From NCBI GenBank assembly GCA_947454705.1, contig CANGKZ010000042.1, forward strand, positions 1-43,394: a stretch of 43,394 nucleotides of DNA. Direction: 5' to 3'. A program made the translations under genes and the position numbers. Below, piece after piece: positions 25,504 to 33,624 of this stretch (within the stretch, counting starts at the first letter, position 1; every line of letters starts with the position of its first letter). Source of the stretch: Verrucomicrobiota bacterium. GTDB lineage: Bacteria; Verrucomicrobiota; Verrucomicrobiia; Limisphaerales; UBA9464. Below the pieces are notes generated by a model. That model saw only the letters and a list, made by a program, of their open reading frames with translations. It searched no databases and had not been told where the DNA came from.

Positions 25504-26981
25504 AACGCTCCGCTTTTGCACTCGCCGCCCTCCTGATGGGATCGGGTCTGCTGCTGGCCACCGACTGGCCCACCTACCGGTCCGATTACTCGCGCAGTGG
25601 CGTATCGCCCGATCCGGTGCCTGCTTCCGTGGTCGAAGCGTGGAGCTGGCAATCCCCACAACCGCCGCGCCCCGCGTGGCAGGGCGAGGCCAAGTGGGAT
25701 GGATGGAACAAGGTGTTCGACATGAAGCCGCGACAGATCTTTGACCGCGCCTTTCATGTCGTGGTGTCCGGCGGGAAGGTTTACTTCGGATCCTCGGCCG
25801 ATGACCAGGTTCGCTGCCTGGATGCCGCGACCGGACGCGTTTTGTGGACCTTCCATTCCGAAGGTCCGGTTCGACTGGCACCGACGATCCGCGAGGGACG
25901 CCTCTATTTTGGTTCGGACGATGGATGCGTGTACTGCCTCAAGGCGGATTCCGGAGAACAGGTTTGGAAAGTTCGTGCCACGCCCAAGGACCGCCGCATT
26001 CCAGGCAATGGCCGGTTGATCTCGGTCTGGCCTGTTCGCACTTCGTTGGTGGTGCAGGACGGCAGCGTGTTCACCACGGCGGGGATGTTCCCCTCCGAAG
26101 GCGTGCACCTGATCGCTCTGGACGCGGCCACCGGGGCCGAGCGCTGGAGGCAGGTGCAGACCGATCTTCCCGCGCAGGGATACCTTCTGGCCTCGCGCAC
26201 GAGCCTCTACGTGCCCGCGGGACGCGACAATCCGGCAGTCTGCGATCTGAGCAGCGGAAAACGCGTTCGCGTGGTCGAAGGCGCGGGCGGGACGTATGCG
26301 CTGCTTACCGATGATCTGCTGGTCTTCGGCCCCGGTAAGACCGGTCAGCTCGGCGCGGTGGAAGAGGGGCAACGCGATCAGCTCGCCACGTTTCAGGGCA
26401 ATCACATGATCGTCACCGCGACCCGCTCGTTCCTGCATTCCGACCACGAGCTGACCGCCTTGGATCGGGCGCGTTTTCTCGAACTGGCCCGCGAACGCAA
26501 ACGTCTCGCGAAGGAGCAGGGGAATCTGGTTCGCAAGCTCAAGGCGCTGGAAAAGAAAGCCGGCACCGAGGCCGACCGCGAGGCGGTGAAACTTCAACTG
26601 GCCGACCTCGGCAAGCGAATCGACGAGGCCACCCAGGGCATGGACCACTGCCAAGTGTGGCGGGCTGATTCCATCTGGCCCAATTGTTTAATTCTCGGCG
26701 GCGACATGTTGGTGGCGGGTGGCCGCGATGAAGTCGCTGCTCTACGGGCCAAGGATGGAACGGTGGCCTGGAAGCATCCGGTCCATGGACGCGCCTACGG
26801 TCTCGCGACGGCCAATGGCATGGTGTTTGTGAGTACCGATGAAGGCACCATCCACTGCCTTCGTGCGGCACGAACCCAGGCGGAACTCTCACCGACACCG
26901 CCGGACCCGGATCAACCGACTCGAACGCCCCGTCTTGAAGCCGTCGGCACCGTGGTCGCCAATCTGGAGGGTTCCCGATGA
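25500..26981 (+). CDS. secreted PQQ-like beta-propeller protein with coiled-coil insertion
   Basis: A signal peptide (MKRSAFALAALLMGSGLLLA) is followed by DWPTYRSDYSRSGVSPDP, the usual opening of PQQ-like propellers in this group. Repeated blades show GxVYFGSSADDxVRCLDAATGRVLW-type motifs through residues 80-300. From about residue 320 to 380 a charged helical segment (ELARERKRLAKEQGNLVRKL onward) is inserted between blades and would form a coiled coil. Propeller repeats resume to about residue 455, then a Pro-rich tail ends the 493-residue protein. No alcohol-dehydrogenase active site is evident, so a BamB-like scaffolding or binding role is more likely than catalysis. It overlaps both neighbours by 4 bp. 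Confidence 0.85.
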   Translation: MKRSAFALAALLMGSGLLLATDWPTYRSDYSRSGVSPDPVPASVVEAWSWQSPQPPRPAWQGEAKWDGWNKVFDMKPRQIFDRAFHVVVSGGKVYFGSSADDQVRCLDAATGRVLWTFHSEGPVRLAPTIREGRLYFGSDDGCVYCLKADSGEQVWKVRATPKDRRIPGNGRLISVWPVRTSLVVQDGSVFTTAGMFPSEGVHLIALDAATGAERWRQVQTDLPAQGYLLASRTSLYVPAGRDNPAVCDLSSGKRVRVVEGAGGTYALLTDDLLVFGPGKTGQLGAVEEGQRDQLATFQGNHMIVTATRSFLHSDHELTALDRARFLELARERKRLAKEQGNLVRKLKALEKKAGTEADREAVKLQLADLGKRIDEATQGMDHCQVWRADSIWPNCLILGGDMLVAGGRDEVAALRAKDGTVAWKHPVHGRAYGLATANGMVFVSTDEGTIHCLRAARTQAELSPTPPDPDQPTRTPRLEAVGTVVANLEGSR

Positions 26982-29893
26982 ACGCTTATCTTAAAAACCT
27001 GCTGGCCGCCGTGTTCACGTTGGGCGCGTTGAGTGTGCATTCTCTTGTCGCGCAGGAAGCCGGTTTGATCGTGCACTGGGAACTTTCGCCGGATCTTTCC
27101 CAGAATTCCGGTCTCCGCGCCGTCGCAGGCGGAGTGGAGCTCTCCCTAGTGGGCGATCCAAAATTGGTACGCGATCCGGGGCCGCCTCGCGTGGAGCTTC
27201 CCGGACGGGACGAAAAGATTCTGGTGTCAGGCAAACTGGAGAAAGCTTTTCTGCCGGAACGCGACATCACCACCGAGGCCTGGGTGCGGGTGGATCGCGT
27301 GACGCAATGGGGCGGATTTGTGTCCCACCTGCAGGACAACGGGGATTACGAACGCGGATGGATCCTCGGGATGCAGAACGATCATTTCATGTTCGGTCTG
27401 GCCGGCGAAGGCCTCAAAAAGCTCACCTATCTGGCGGCACCGAAAAGCTTCGAAACGAACCGCTGGTATCACGTGGTGGGCACCTACGACGGGACGGTTC
27501 AGCGCGTGTATGTGAACGGCGAACTCGGCGCCGAGAGCCGCGAGCAGACCGGCGCCATTCTCTATCCGCCCAAGGCGCCGTTCGTCATTGGGTCGTATGA
27601 GGATGACGATGAGCGCTATCCACTGACCGGTGCGATCCACGAGGTGCGGTTGTATCGACGCGCGCTGTCGGCGGATGAAGTGCGCCGACACTACACGGCC
27701 CACAAGTCGTTGTTCCCCGAGCCCGCTCCGACACCGATTCTTTTCCGACCGGATTACGGTCCCTTCGTGGACTGGCGGGATCGCAACAGCGCCGTGGTGA
27801 CTTGGGAAACGGACACCGAGGTTCCCACGCGGATCAGCCTTCAGTTGCCGTCGGGAAAATTCCGCGAACTCGGAGATGGCGTTGCCCGGCGTAACCATTC
27901 GGTGGTGCTCGATAAATTGGAACGCGATCACGAATACTACTACCGCCTCGTGGCCCCGGAGCGTGAAGGACGTCCGGTGGTGAGTGGACGTTATCAGTTC
28001 GACACCTCGTTCTATTATCGCGTGGCGTCCATTCCCGGGGAGCGCACCACGAGTGCTTCTGCGACGGCGGACTCGAAGGCGACGGCGGCGCAGATTCTCG
28101 CGCAGACCGGAACGCGCGACGGCTACTGCCTCGTTTTGGGCGCTACCGATGGTCAGCTCGCGCTCGAACTGGTGCGGCAGAGCAATCTTCAGGTGGTGGT
28201 GATCGAGGACAATGCAGAGCGAATCCAGGCGGTTCGCAAACGATTCGACGAAGCCGGTGTCGCGGGCGTCCGGGCCTCGGTGCAGGAAGTGTCCGGGCCG
28301 GATCTGCCGTACGGCGACATGCTCGCGAACCTGATTGTGTCGGAAACTGCCCTGGCCACCGGGCAGGTTCCGAAGGTTCCTGCCGCCGAGGTTCACCGTC
28401 TGCTGCGTCCGGTGGGTGGATCGCTCTTCCTTGGGAGCTCCCATGCCAATGCGGCGGCGTGGAAGAAGTGGATCGCTGGATCGCCGTTGGAATCCGCCAG
28501 CGTGGGGACCGATTCTGGGGCGTGGGTGAGTTTCCGTCGGGCCAAGCTCGTTGGCGCAGGCGAATGGGGACACCAGTACGGCGGTCCCGACAATTCCTCG
28601 TGCAGCCAGGATGAACTGGTGCGCGGGGATCTTCAGGTGGCGTGGTGGGGCGATCCCGGGCCGCGGCCGATGCCCGATCGCGGCAATCGAAATCCTGCGC
28701 CGCTCAGTGTCAGCGGACGCCTCTTCGTTCAGGGCAACCGCATTCTGTTCGGCATCGATGCCTACAACGGCACGATTCTCTGGAACGTGTCCGCGCCGGA
28801 AGTGCGCCGGGCCAATGTCACCCGCGATTGCAGCAACATGGCGGCGAGTGGTGACACGCTGTACGTCGCCCACGGCCGGCATTGTCTCGCCTTTGACGGT
28901 CAGACGGGTGCGCGTCGTCAACGCTTCGCCGTGCCGGTGAACGAAGCCGACGGCCCGCGGGACTGGAGCTACGTCGCGGCCGGCGAATCGATCCTCATCG
29001 GCAGCCGGGTGAAACGGGAGGCGACGTACCTCGGCGACGACGGCGAGTGGTATGAGGAATACGCGCCCGACCAGGTGAGCCGAGTGACGAGCGACATGCT
29101 CTTTGCCCTCGACCCTCGCGATGGCAAGCCGGTCTGGCAGTATCGCGGCGGGGCAATTCTCAATTCCACGCTCACCATTGGCGATGGACAGATCTTCTTC
29201 CTCGAGAGCCGCAATCCGGCTGCGATCAAAGCCCCGGGCAGTCGCCTCACGAATGAGGAACTGACCGACCAGGTGCTCGTGGCGTTGGATCTTAAAACCG
29301 GAAAGAAGCTCTGGGAAAAGGCGCATGACTTCAGCCAGCTGCAGTTCATGACGTATCTGGTGTACGGCAAGAACACCGTGGTGGTGACCGGCACCGACAA
29401 GGGGAAGAACTACCACACCTTTGCCTTCAATGCCCCGCCCACGACCCGGCCTCCGGGCGGCGGAGATGATTTGGAATCGGGTCTCGGCGGGCGTGTGCTG
29501 TGGGCGGATGTTCACCACGAGGACAAGGGACACCACAGCGGACACCTTCAGCATCCGGTGGTGATCGACAACGTGTTCTACTCGGACCAGCGCTCGTTCA
29601 ATCTGACCAACGGCGTGACGTTGCGGAAGGATCTGCCCGAACGACGCGGATGCGGGGTGATGTCTGCCGGACGGAACGCGATTTTCTTCCGTCATCATTT
29701 CCAATCCATGTGGGATTTGGAGACCAACAAACGGAACCAGTTCGAAGGCATCCGGAGCGGCTGCTGGCTCGGGTTGATCCCGGCTGGCGGATACCTCCTC
29801 GCTCCGGAGACCAGTGCCGGATGCTCCTGCACCCACGCGATCCAAACCTCGGTTGGCTACATTCCCAAGGCCCTGGCCAAGCAGGGACTTTGA
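26978..29893 (+). CDS. secreted LamG / methyltransferase-like / PQQ-propeller protein
   Basis: The protein has 971 residues with a signal peptide (core LLAAVFTLGALSVHSLVAQ). A LamG/concanavalin-like domain (about 28-244) carries TTEAWVRVDRVTQWGGF and VYVNGELGAE. A fibronectin-like domain (about 250-345) resembles the N-terminal domain of PhoD-type enzymes (AVVTWETDTEVPTRISL). Residues 375-500 look like a class I methyltransferase core: LVLGATDGQLALEL (G388 and G392), VVVIEDN with E410 at the ribose position, then a strand and a late FLGSS strand. A PQQ-type propeller fills 520-960, ending GCWLGLIPAGGYLLAPE...GCSC. Having a methyltransferase-like fold outside the cytoplasm is odd. It is probably a scaffold or binding module. 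Confidence 0.82.
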   Translation: MNAYLKNLLAAVFTLGALSVHSLVAQEAGLIVHWELSPDLSQNSGLRAVAGGVELSLVGDPKLVRDPGPPRVELPGRDEKILVSGKLEKAFLPERDITTEAWVRVDRVTQWGGFVSHLQDNGDYERGWILGMQNDHFMFGLAGEGLKKLTYLAAPKSFETNRWYHVVGTYDGTVQRVYVNGELGAESREQTGAILYPPKAPFVIGSYEDDDERYPLTGAIHEVRLYRRALSADEVRRHYTAHKSLFPEPAPTPILFRPDYGPFVDWRDRNSAVVTWETDTEVPTRISLQLPSGKFRELGDGVARRNHSVVLDKLERDHEYYYRLVAPEREGRPVVSGRYQFDTSFYYRVASIPGERTTSASATADSKATAAQILAQTGTRDGYCLVLGATDGQLALELVRQSNLQVVVIEDNAERIQAVRKRFDEAGVAGVRASVQEVSGPDLPYGDMLANLIVSETALATGQVPKVPAAEVHRLLRPVGGSLFLGSSHANAAAWKKWIAGSPLESASVGTDSGAWVSFRRAKLVGAGEWGHQYGGPDNSSCSQDELVRGDLQVAWWGDPGPRPMPDRGNRNPAPLSVSGRLFVQGNRILFGIDAYNGTILWNVSAPEVRRANVTRDCSNMAASGDTLYVAHGRHCLAFDGQTGARRQRFAVPVNEADGPRDWSYVAAGESILIGSRVKREATYLGDDGEWYEEYAPDQVSRVTSDMLFALDPRDGKPVWQYRGGAILNSTLTIGDGQIFFLESRNPAAIKAPGSRLTNEELTDQVLVALDLKTGKKLWEKAHDFSQLQFMTYLVYGKNTVVVTGTDKGKNYHTFAFNAPPTTRPPGGGDDLESGLGGRVLWADVHHEDKGHHSGHLQHPVVIDNVFYSDQRSFNLTNGVTLRKDLPERRGCGVMSAGRNAIFFRHHFQSMWDLETNKRNQFEGIRSGCWLGLIPAGGYLLAPETSAGCSCTHAIQTSVGYIPKALAKQGL

Positions 29894-29922
29894 ATTCAGG
29901 CGACCGGCGCAGGGGCTCTCCT

Positions 29923-30663
29923 TTATCGGTCGAGGGAGAGCTCAAGGACTTCGAGTCGGAGCAGTCCTCCACTCAAGATCAAGTGGCCCTTCGCGGTCAC
30001 GATTCGGGCCGCCCATTCGGGGTCGACTTTTAGAGGCTGGTTGTTGGATCCCGTCAGCGGAACGGCCATCGCGCCGCCGTCGTGATCGCGGACCAGGATG
30101 CCGGGTGGGATCCCTCCGCTCAGGCAACGAACGGCGCACGCGCGATGCACCTTGCCGGTGGCGGGCCGCATCACGCCGAAGTAGCACTTGGTGTCCACGA
30201 GTTCCCCGGTGAGCACAACATCGGTGATCCGTTCCTGTTTTTGGGTCAATTCGACCTCGGTCGCGGGTCCAAGCACTTTGAAGGATTCCGGGGCGTTGAG
30301 TTCCACCATGACGGAACCGCCTTTTTGAATGAGCGAGCCGTCGAACCGAACGAGCTTCCCTGTGTTTCCGCGCGCAAATGCCGGGAGGCCGTACTTGCCC
30401 GAGCCTACCAGGAGATAGTGAGTCACCGCGCCATTCGTTGAGACCGATCGGAGCAGGGGCAGTGGACTCTCCAGGATGACGCCAGTGAACGTGCGCCGTA
30501 CCCCGAATTCAAAGTCTCCCGGTTCCACCGGAGTCTGCCGGGCTGCGAGCAGGGCGGTGAGCCCGATCACGATCACCGCCAGCAACAGCACGATTCCCTG
30601 GGTGTGACGCGCGAGCGTGGGCGGATTCTTGTCGAGATAACCGATGTAAAAGGGATCGTTCAT
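29923..30663 (-). CDS. membrane-anchored protein with Cys/His motif, partner of Rieske/ferric-reductase protein
   Basis: The 246-residue protein has one N-terminal transmembrane helix (about 22-40, GIVLLLAVIVIGLTALLAA) and an extracytoplasmic remainder. The notable motif is LVDTKCYFGVMRPATGKVHR followed by ACAVRCLSGGIPPG, with C160, H173, C176 and C180, which could bind a metal or cofactor. I do not know a family name. It is the last gene of the minus-strand operon, one base after the Rieske-type gene, and converges with the long plus-strand run 29 bp away. Association with the Rieske gene suggests a role in electron transfer or metal handling at the membrane. Confidence 0.75.
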   Translation of the reverse strand: MNDPFYIGYLDKNPPTLARHTQGIVLLLAVIVIGLTALLAARQTPVEPGDFEFGVRRTFTGVILESPLPLLRSVSTNGAVTHYLLVGSGKYGLPAFARGNTGKLVRFDGSLIQKGGSVMVELNAPESFKVLGPATEVELTQKQERITDVVLTGELVDTKCYFGVMRPATGKVHRACAVRCLSGGIPPGILVRDHDGGAMAVPLTGSNNQPLKVDPEWAARIVTAKGHLILSGGLLRLEVLELSLDR

Positions 30664-30664
30664 C

Positions 30665-31729
30665 TCAGGATCTCGAAATGGAGCTTCCGTCGCATCGACT
30701 CCCCAACGCGTTGGTCGCGATGGCGACCCAAATTTGATTCCCCACGATCCGGGTCTTGTAGGTGCTGATGACTTCCTTGAAGGGCGGGGGACTGCAGCCG
30801 TCCTCGGGCTGGTAGTTCCAACCGTGCCAGGGGCAGGTGATGCAGCCGTTCACGATTCGGCCTTCGCCAATCGGCCCGCCCTGATGCCTGCACACGTTGG
30901 AGGTCGCGTAGATGCGGTCTTGATGCCGAAACAGGGCGATACGCTGGCCTCCCACGAAAACCACTTTGCCGTGGCCGTCTGCGATTTCATCGATGGAACA
31001 CGTGGCGACAAATCCGTCCCGCTCCGCACTCCGCGAGTTCCGGTCCAAGAGAAATTCCTTCCGTGCCGCTGCCAAATGAAGTCCCGACACGACGAAGAAT
31101 CCTGCGATCAGCAAGGCTGGATACACTGCGCTTCGTTCGGATTGCAGGATTCCAAATGCGACATGAGCCAGCACGCATCCGTAGGCCAAATAGACTCCGA
31201 GATGCATGGCCTTCCAGAACGGGGCACCGAGGTTGCGTAGCCAGAAATCGTGACTGGTGGCGGCCATCACGAAAAAGATCAGCAGAGCCAGTGCACCGAA
31301 GGGCTCGAACGGAAAATGCGCGGGATTGAACACCCCGTCCGCGAAGACCCGGTAATCGCGCCGGTACGCCGTGAAAACACTCACCAGCGGATTCTCATCC
31401 CCGAGCGCATGAAATTGGAACGTGGCGAGCGCCGCGTGCACGAGCGCGAGCAGGAACAAGGTCACCCCCAGATGGCGTCGATTGTAGAGCAGCGGCAGGA
31501 ATCGGGAGTCGAGCCGCGCCAGCGGACCGATGCATAAAATCAGGTGCAGAAGCAGGAGTCCGGAAATCGAGCTGCCGCGTAGGATCAGCGTTTCCGCCGT
31601 TGCATTGGGTGAACGCAGAAGAGAGACGCCGATGAACGTGCCAAGTCCGAGCAGCAAGAGTCCGACGAGAATGCCGTCATAGAGCCGTTTCTGGCGGTTC
31701 CAATCGATGGCTCGGTAGGATTCGGACAT
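30665..31729 (-). CDS. ferric-reductase-like membrane protein fused to a Rieske [2Fe-2S] domain
   Basis: In this 354-residue protein, residues 20-225 carry about six transmembrane helices with histidines suited to haem binding (for example H62, H98, H177 and H189), as in ferric reductase-like or MsrQ-like proteins. Residues 240-335 are a Rieske domain with C280-x-H282 and C299-x-x-H302 (CRHQGG and CPWHGWNY). The fusion would pass electrons between the [2Fe-2S] centre and membrane haems. It follows the small membrane protein gene by 27 bp in the same operon. The substrate is unknown. Confidence 0.85.
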   Translation of the reverse strand: MSESYRAIDWNRQKRLYDGILVGLLLLGLGTFIGVSLLRSPNATAETLILRGSSISGLLLLHLILCIGPLARLDSRFLPLLYNRRHLGVTLFLLALVHAALATFQFHALGDENPLVSVFTAYRRDYRVFADGVFNPAHFPFEPFGALALLIFFVMAATSHDFWLRNLGAPFWKAMHLGVYLAYGCVLAHVAFGILQSERSAVYPALLIAGFFVVSGLHLAAARKEFLLDRNSRSAERDGFVATCSIDEIADGHGKVVFVGGQRIALFRHQDRIYATSNVCRHQGGPIGEGRIVNGCITCPWHGWNYQPEDGCSPPPFKEVISTYKTRIVGNQIWVAIATNALGSRCDGSSISRS

Positions 31730-31756
31730 GGGGAAGGAATGATCAAAACTGAGCCG

Positions 31757-32173
31757 TCAACGCGCGGGAATGCCTTTGGATGGGCTTTTCCATTCACTTT
31801 GGGCGGCATCCAGTTTTGACCCTGCGACAGCCTTGGGCCGCCACCAGAGTGCGGTCGCCACCACCACCGGAACCGCGACCGCCAGGGTTCGCCAGGCAAT
31901 ACGGTGCCAAATGCGAAGGCGCTCTGGACGGATCAGCGGTGGAGCGTTGTGCGGCATGGCTTCCGCAAAATGGGCGTTCCGCCACTGCCACGCGAGGTAG
32001 GGCCAGAGAGCGATGACTCCGGGTGTGATCATCAGGCGAAACCCGAGGCCGGCACCCCGGGTTGCTGAATCGATCTTGTGCAAGCCTCGCCAGTGAAAGG
32101 CCGCGGCGAAAAGCGAGCCCAAGGCCGCGTAGAGGGCGAGTGCCCCCAGGCCGATGCGGATGAATTCGGTCAC
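31757..32173 (-). CDS. small membrane protein of unknown function
   Basis: The protein has 138 residues from a GTG start that overlaps the stop of the YHS gene (GTGA). Two clear hydrophobic segments flank the middle (about 5-25, IGLGALALYAALGSLFAAAF, and about 93-110, LAVAVPVVVATALWW), and a weaker one lies around 48-62 (MITPGVIALWPYLAW). The R-P-x-R-x-x-x-W-H-R segment before the last helix is basic. I do not recognise a family. Tight packing between a YHS-domain gene and a Rieske-type gene suggests an accessory subunit of the redox membrane protein. Confidence 0.75.
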   Translation of the reverse strand: MTEFIRIGLGALALYAALGSLFAAAFHWRGLHKIDSATRGAGLGFRLMITPGVIALWPYLAWQWRNAHFAEAMPHNAPPLIRPERLRIWHRIAWRTLAVAVPVVVATALWWRPKAVAGSKLDAAQSEWKSPSKGIPAR

Positions 32174-32628
32174 TTGCCCTTCTTTTCGAGGAGTTTGGGC
32201 CAGTTGCCGTCGGCCTTTTTCAAGTTTCCGGCGACATCCTTGTTGAACTCGTCCCGAACGCCCTTGCTGTACTGAAGCAGCAGCTTTCCATCGACCACTT
32301 GGAACGCCTCGATGTCGATTTCCACGAGCTTGTTTTTGGAGACCCCGTAGGCGCAGTAGCCTCCGAACTGGGGTTCGTATTTTGCCGGATCGGCGTCAAA
32401 GGCCTGTTTGTCTTTGGCGGAATGGAATTGGTACTTCGCACCGTGGTAGGTGCTGGTGAACTCCGGCTTTCCTTTGAGCGGGGCCTTCACGGTGAAAAAG
32501 GCAACGGGGTCGTAGCCCTGGATGGCGGTTCCATCCTTGTCGAGATTGACGAGTGTTTTGTCGGCGGCGAACGCGGAGGTGGCGATCAGGCCGGCGAGTA
32601 GCGAAGCAGTGAACAGGATTCGTTTCAT
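32170..32628 (-). CDS. secreted YHS-domain protein
   Basis: A signal peptide (MKRILFTASLLAGLIATSAFA-A) precedes a YHS-type domain. Characteristic segments are GTAIQGYDPVAFFT, a G-K-P-E-F strand, YHGAKYQFHSAKDKQAFDAD, and P-A-K-Y-E-P-Q-F-G-G-Y-C-A-Y-G. YHS domains occur in copper- and metal-linked proteins, and a secreted form fits a metal-handling role beside the Rieske/ferric-reductase gene. The mature protein has about 130 residues, usual for the family. It is the second gene of the minus-strand operon, 78 bp after the DUF1223 gene. Confidence 0.88.
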   Translation of the reverse strand: MKRILFTASLLAGLIATSAFAADKTLVNLDKDGTAIQGYDPVAFFTVKAPLKGKPEFTSTYHGAKYQFHSAKDKQAFDADPAKYEPQFGGYCAYGVSKNKLVEIDIEAFQVVDGKLLLQYSKGVRDEFNKDVAGNLKKADGNWPKLLEKKGK

Positions 32629-32706
32629 ATGCGGTTGAGTCGGGTGAGGGATGGATTCCTTACAAATTGATTTTGGTTTCGGTGTGATTCGTCAGGAGCG
32701 CGTCAG

Positions 32707-33465
32707 CTATTTGCTCGGAAACCACCCTCCGACCGCCTGAACCGGAGCCTGTTGACCGCGGGAGCCGACCCAGGCCACCACCGAAAGATGTTTCGAGTCG
32801 CGTTCGATCGGAGCGGGAAGGGGAATCGATGCGGATAGAACCCCGTTGGTGGCGTGCAGTGGGGCGGATGCCGTTCGCAGCACCACGAAGTTGTGACGCA
32901 GCTTTCTGCCCGCGTTCTCCCCGCGGCGAACGTCGCTTTCCAGGTCGTTGCCGAGCCAGGCCACCGTCACGTCGAAGGCTCCGGTGGAAGCCTTGGGGGG
33001 TGTGTATCGAAGGGTGAACGTTGCCTTCGCGCTTTGAGTCAGTTCGAGGACACCGGCATCGGATTTGGCGGATTTCGCGAAATCGAGCGGCCGATTCCAG
33101 TCCCGCCATTCCATTCCATTCAGAACGAATCCCGGCGTGTAGATGCTCTGACTCTGCCACGCGGCGGCGTAGCGTTCCTGCCGACGGGTGTTCGTCTTGA
33201 ACGCAAAGCGATCGACCCAGCCGAGGCTGTCCCAATAATCCACGTGCCAAACTACCGGAATCACGTCCCGCCAGAGTTCCCGTCGCTGTTCGAATCCGGA
33301 GAGCCACTTCTCGGCCGGCGGACAACTGCTGCATCCCTCGCTGGTGAAGAGTTCCAGCAACGCGGTCTGCGCGGGGCCGCTTCGTACCGAGAAGGGTTCG
33401 GCTTCCGAGCCCCAAGCAGGGAGGCTCAGGGCAAGCGCTACCGGGAGAAGCGAGAATCGGATCAT
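32707..33465 (-). CDS. secreted DUF1223 (thioredoxin-like) protein
   Basis: The protein has 252 residues, with a signal peptide (MIRFSLLPVALALSLPAWG) followed by the DUF1223 pattern. That pattern is LLELFTSEGCSSCPPAEKWL with C45 and C48, then VVWHVDYWDSLGWVD, and YAAAWQSQSIYTPGFVLNG. The CSSC-type pair in a thioredoxin-like fold suggests a periplasmic thiol function; the family's role is not established. It is the first gene of the minus-strand operon and is divergent from the propeller gene starting at 33625, so the 159 bp between them should hold both promoters. Confidence 0.88.
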   Translation of the reverse strand: MIRFSLLPVALALSLPAWGSEAEPFSVRSGPAQTALLELFTSEGCSSCPPAEKWLSGFEQRRELWRDVIPVVWHVDYWDSLGWVDRFAFKTNTRRQERYAAAWQSQSIYTPGFVLNGMEWRDWNRPLDFAKSAKSDAGVLELTQSAKATFTLRYTPPKASTGAFDVTVAWLGNDLESDVRRGENAGRKLRHNFVVLRTASAPLHATNGVLSASIPLPAPIERDSKHLSVVAWVGSRGQQAPVQAVGGWFPSK

Positions 33466-33624
33466 GAGGGTTGAGTCGGCGTGGTCGGCAAATCCTTACA
33501 ACTCCGGCTGTTTTCCGTCCGACGCGGCGTGGAAACCCAGTTCTGGATTATCCTAACCAACCCTCCAAAACTCCAAGCAACGGCCGGCTTTGGATGGGAT
33601 TGTTCTGCCGTGCCAGTGAGACCC

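Noticed and set aside
27227-29845. 872-residue open frame on the minus strand
   Set aside because: It lies opposite the LamG/PQQ protein gene, which has overlapping translation signals with its neighbours. The antisense product has no recognisable domain.
29915-29941. 7-bp inverted repeat (GCTCTCC/GGAGAGC) between two converging genes as a terminator
   Set aside because: The stem is short with a 13-nt loop, there is no T-run on either strand, and it includes part of the minus-strand coding end.
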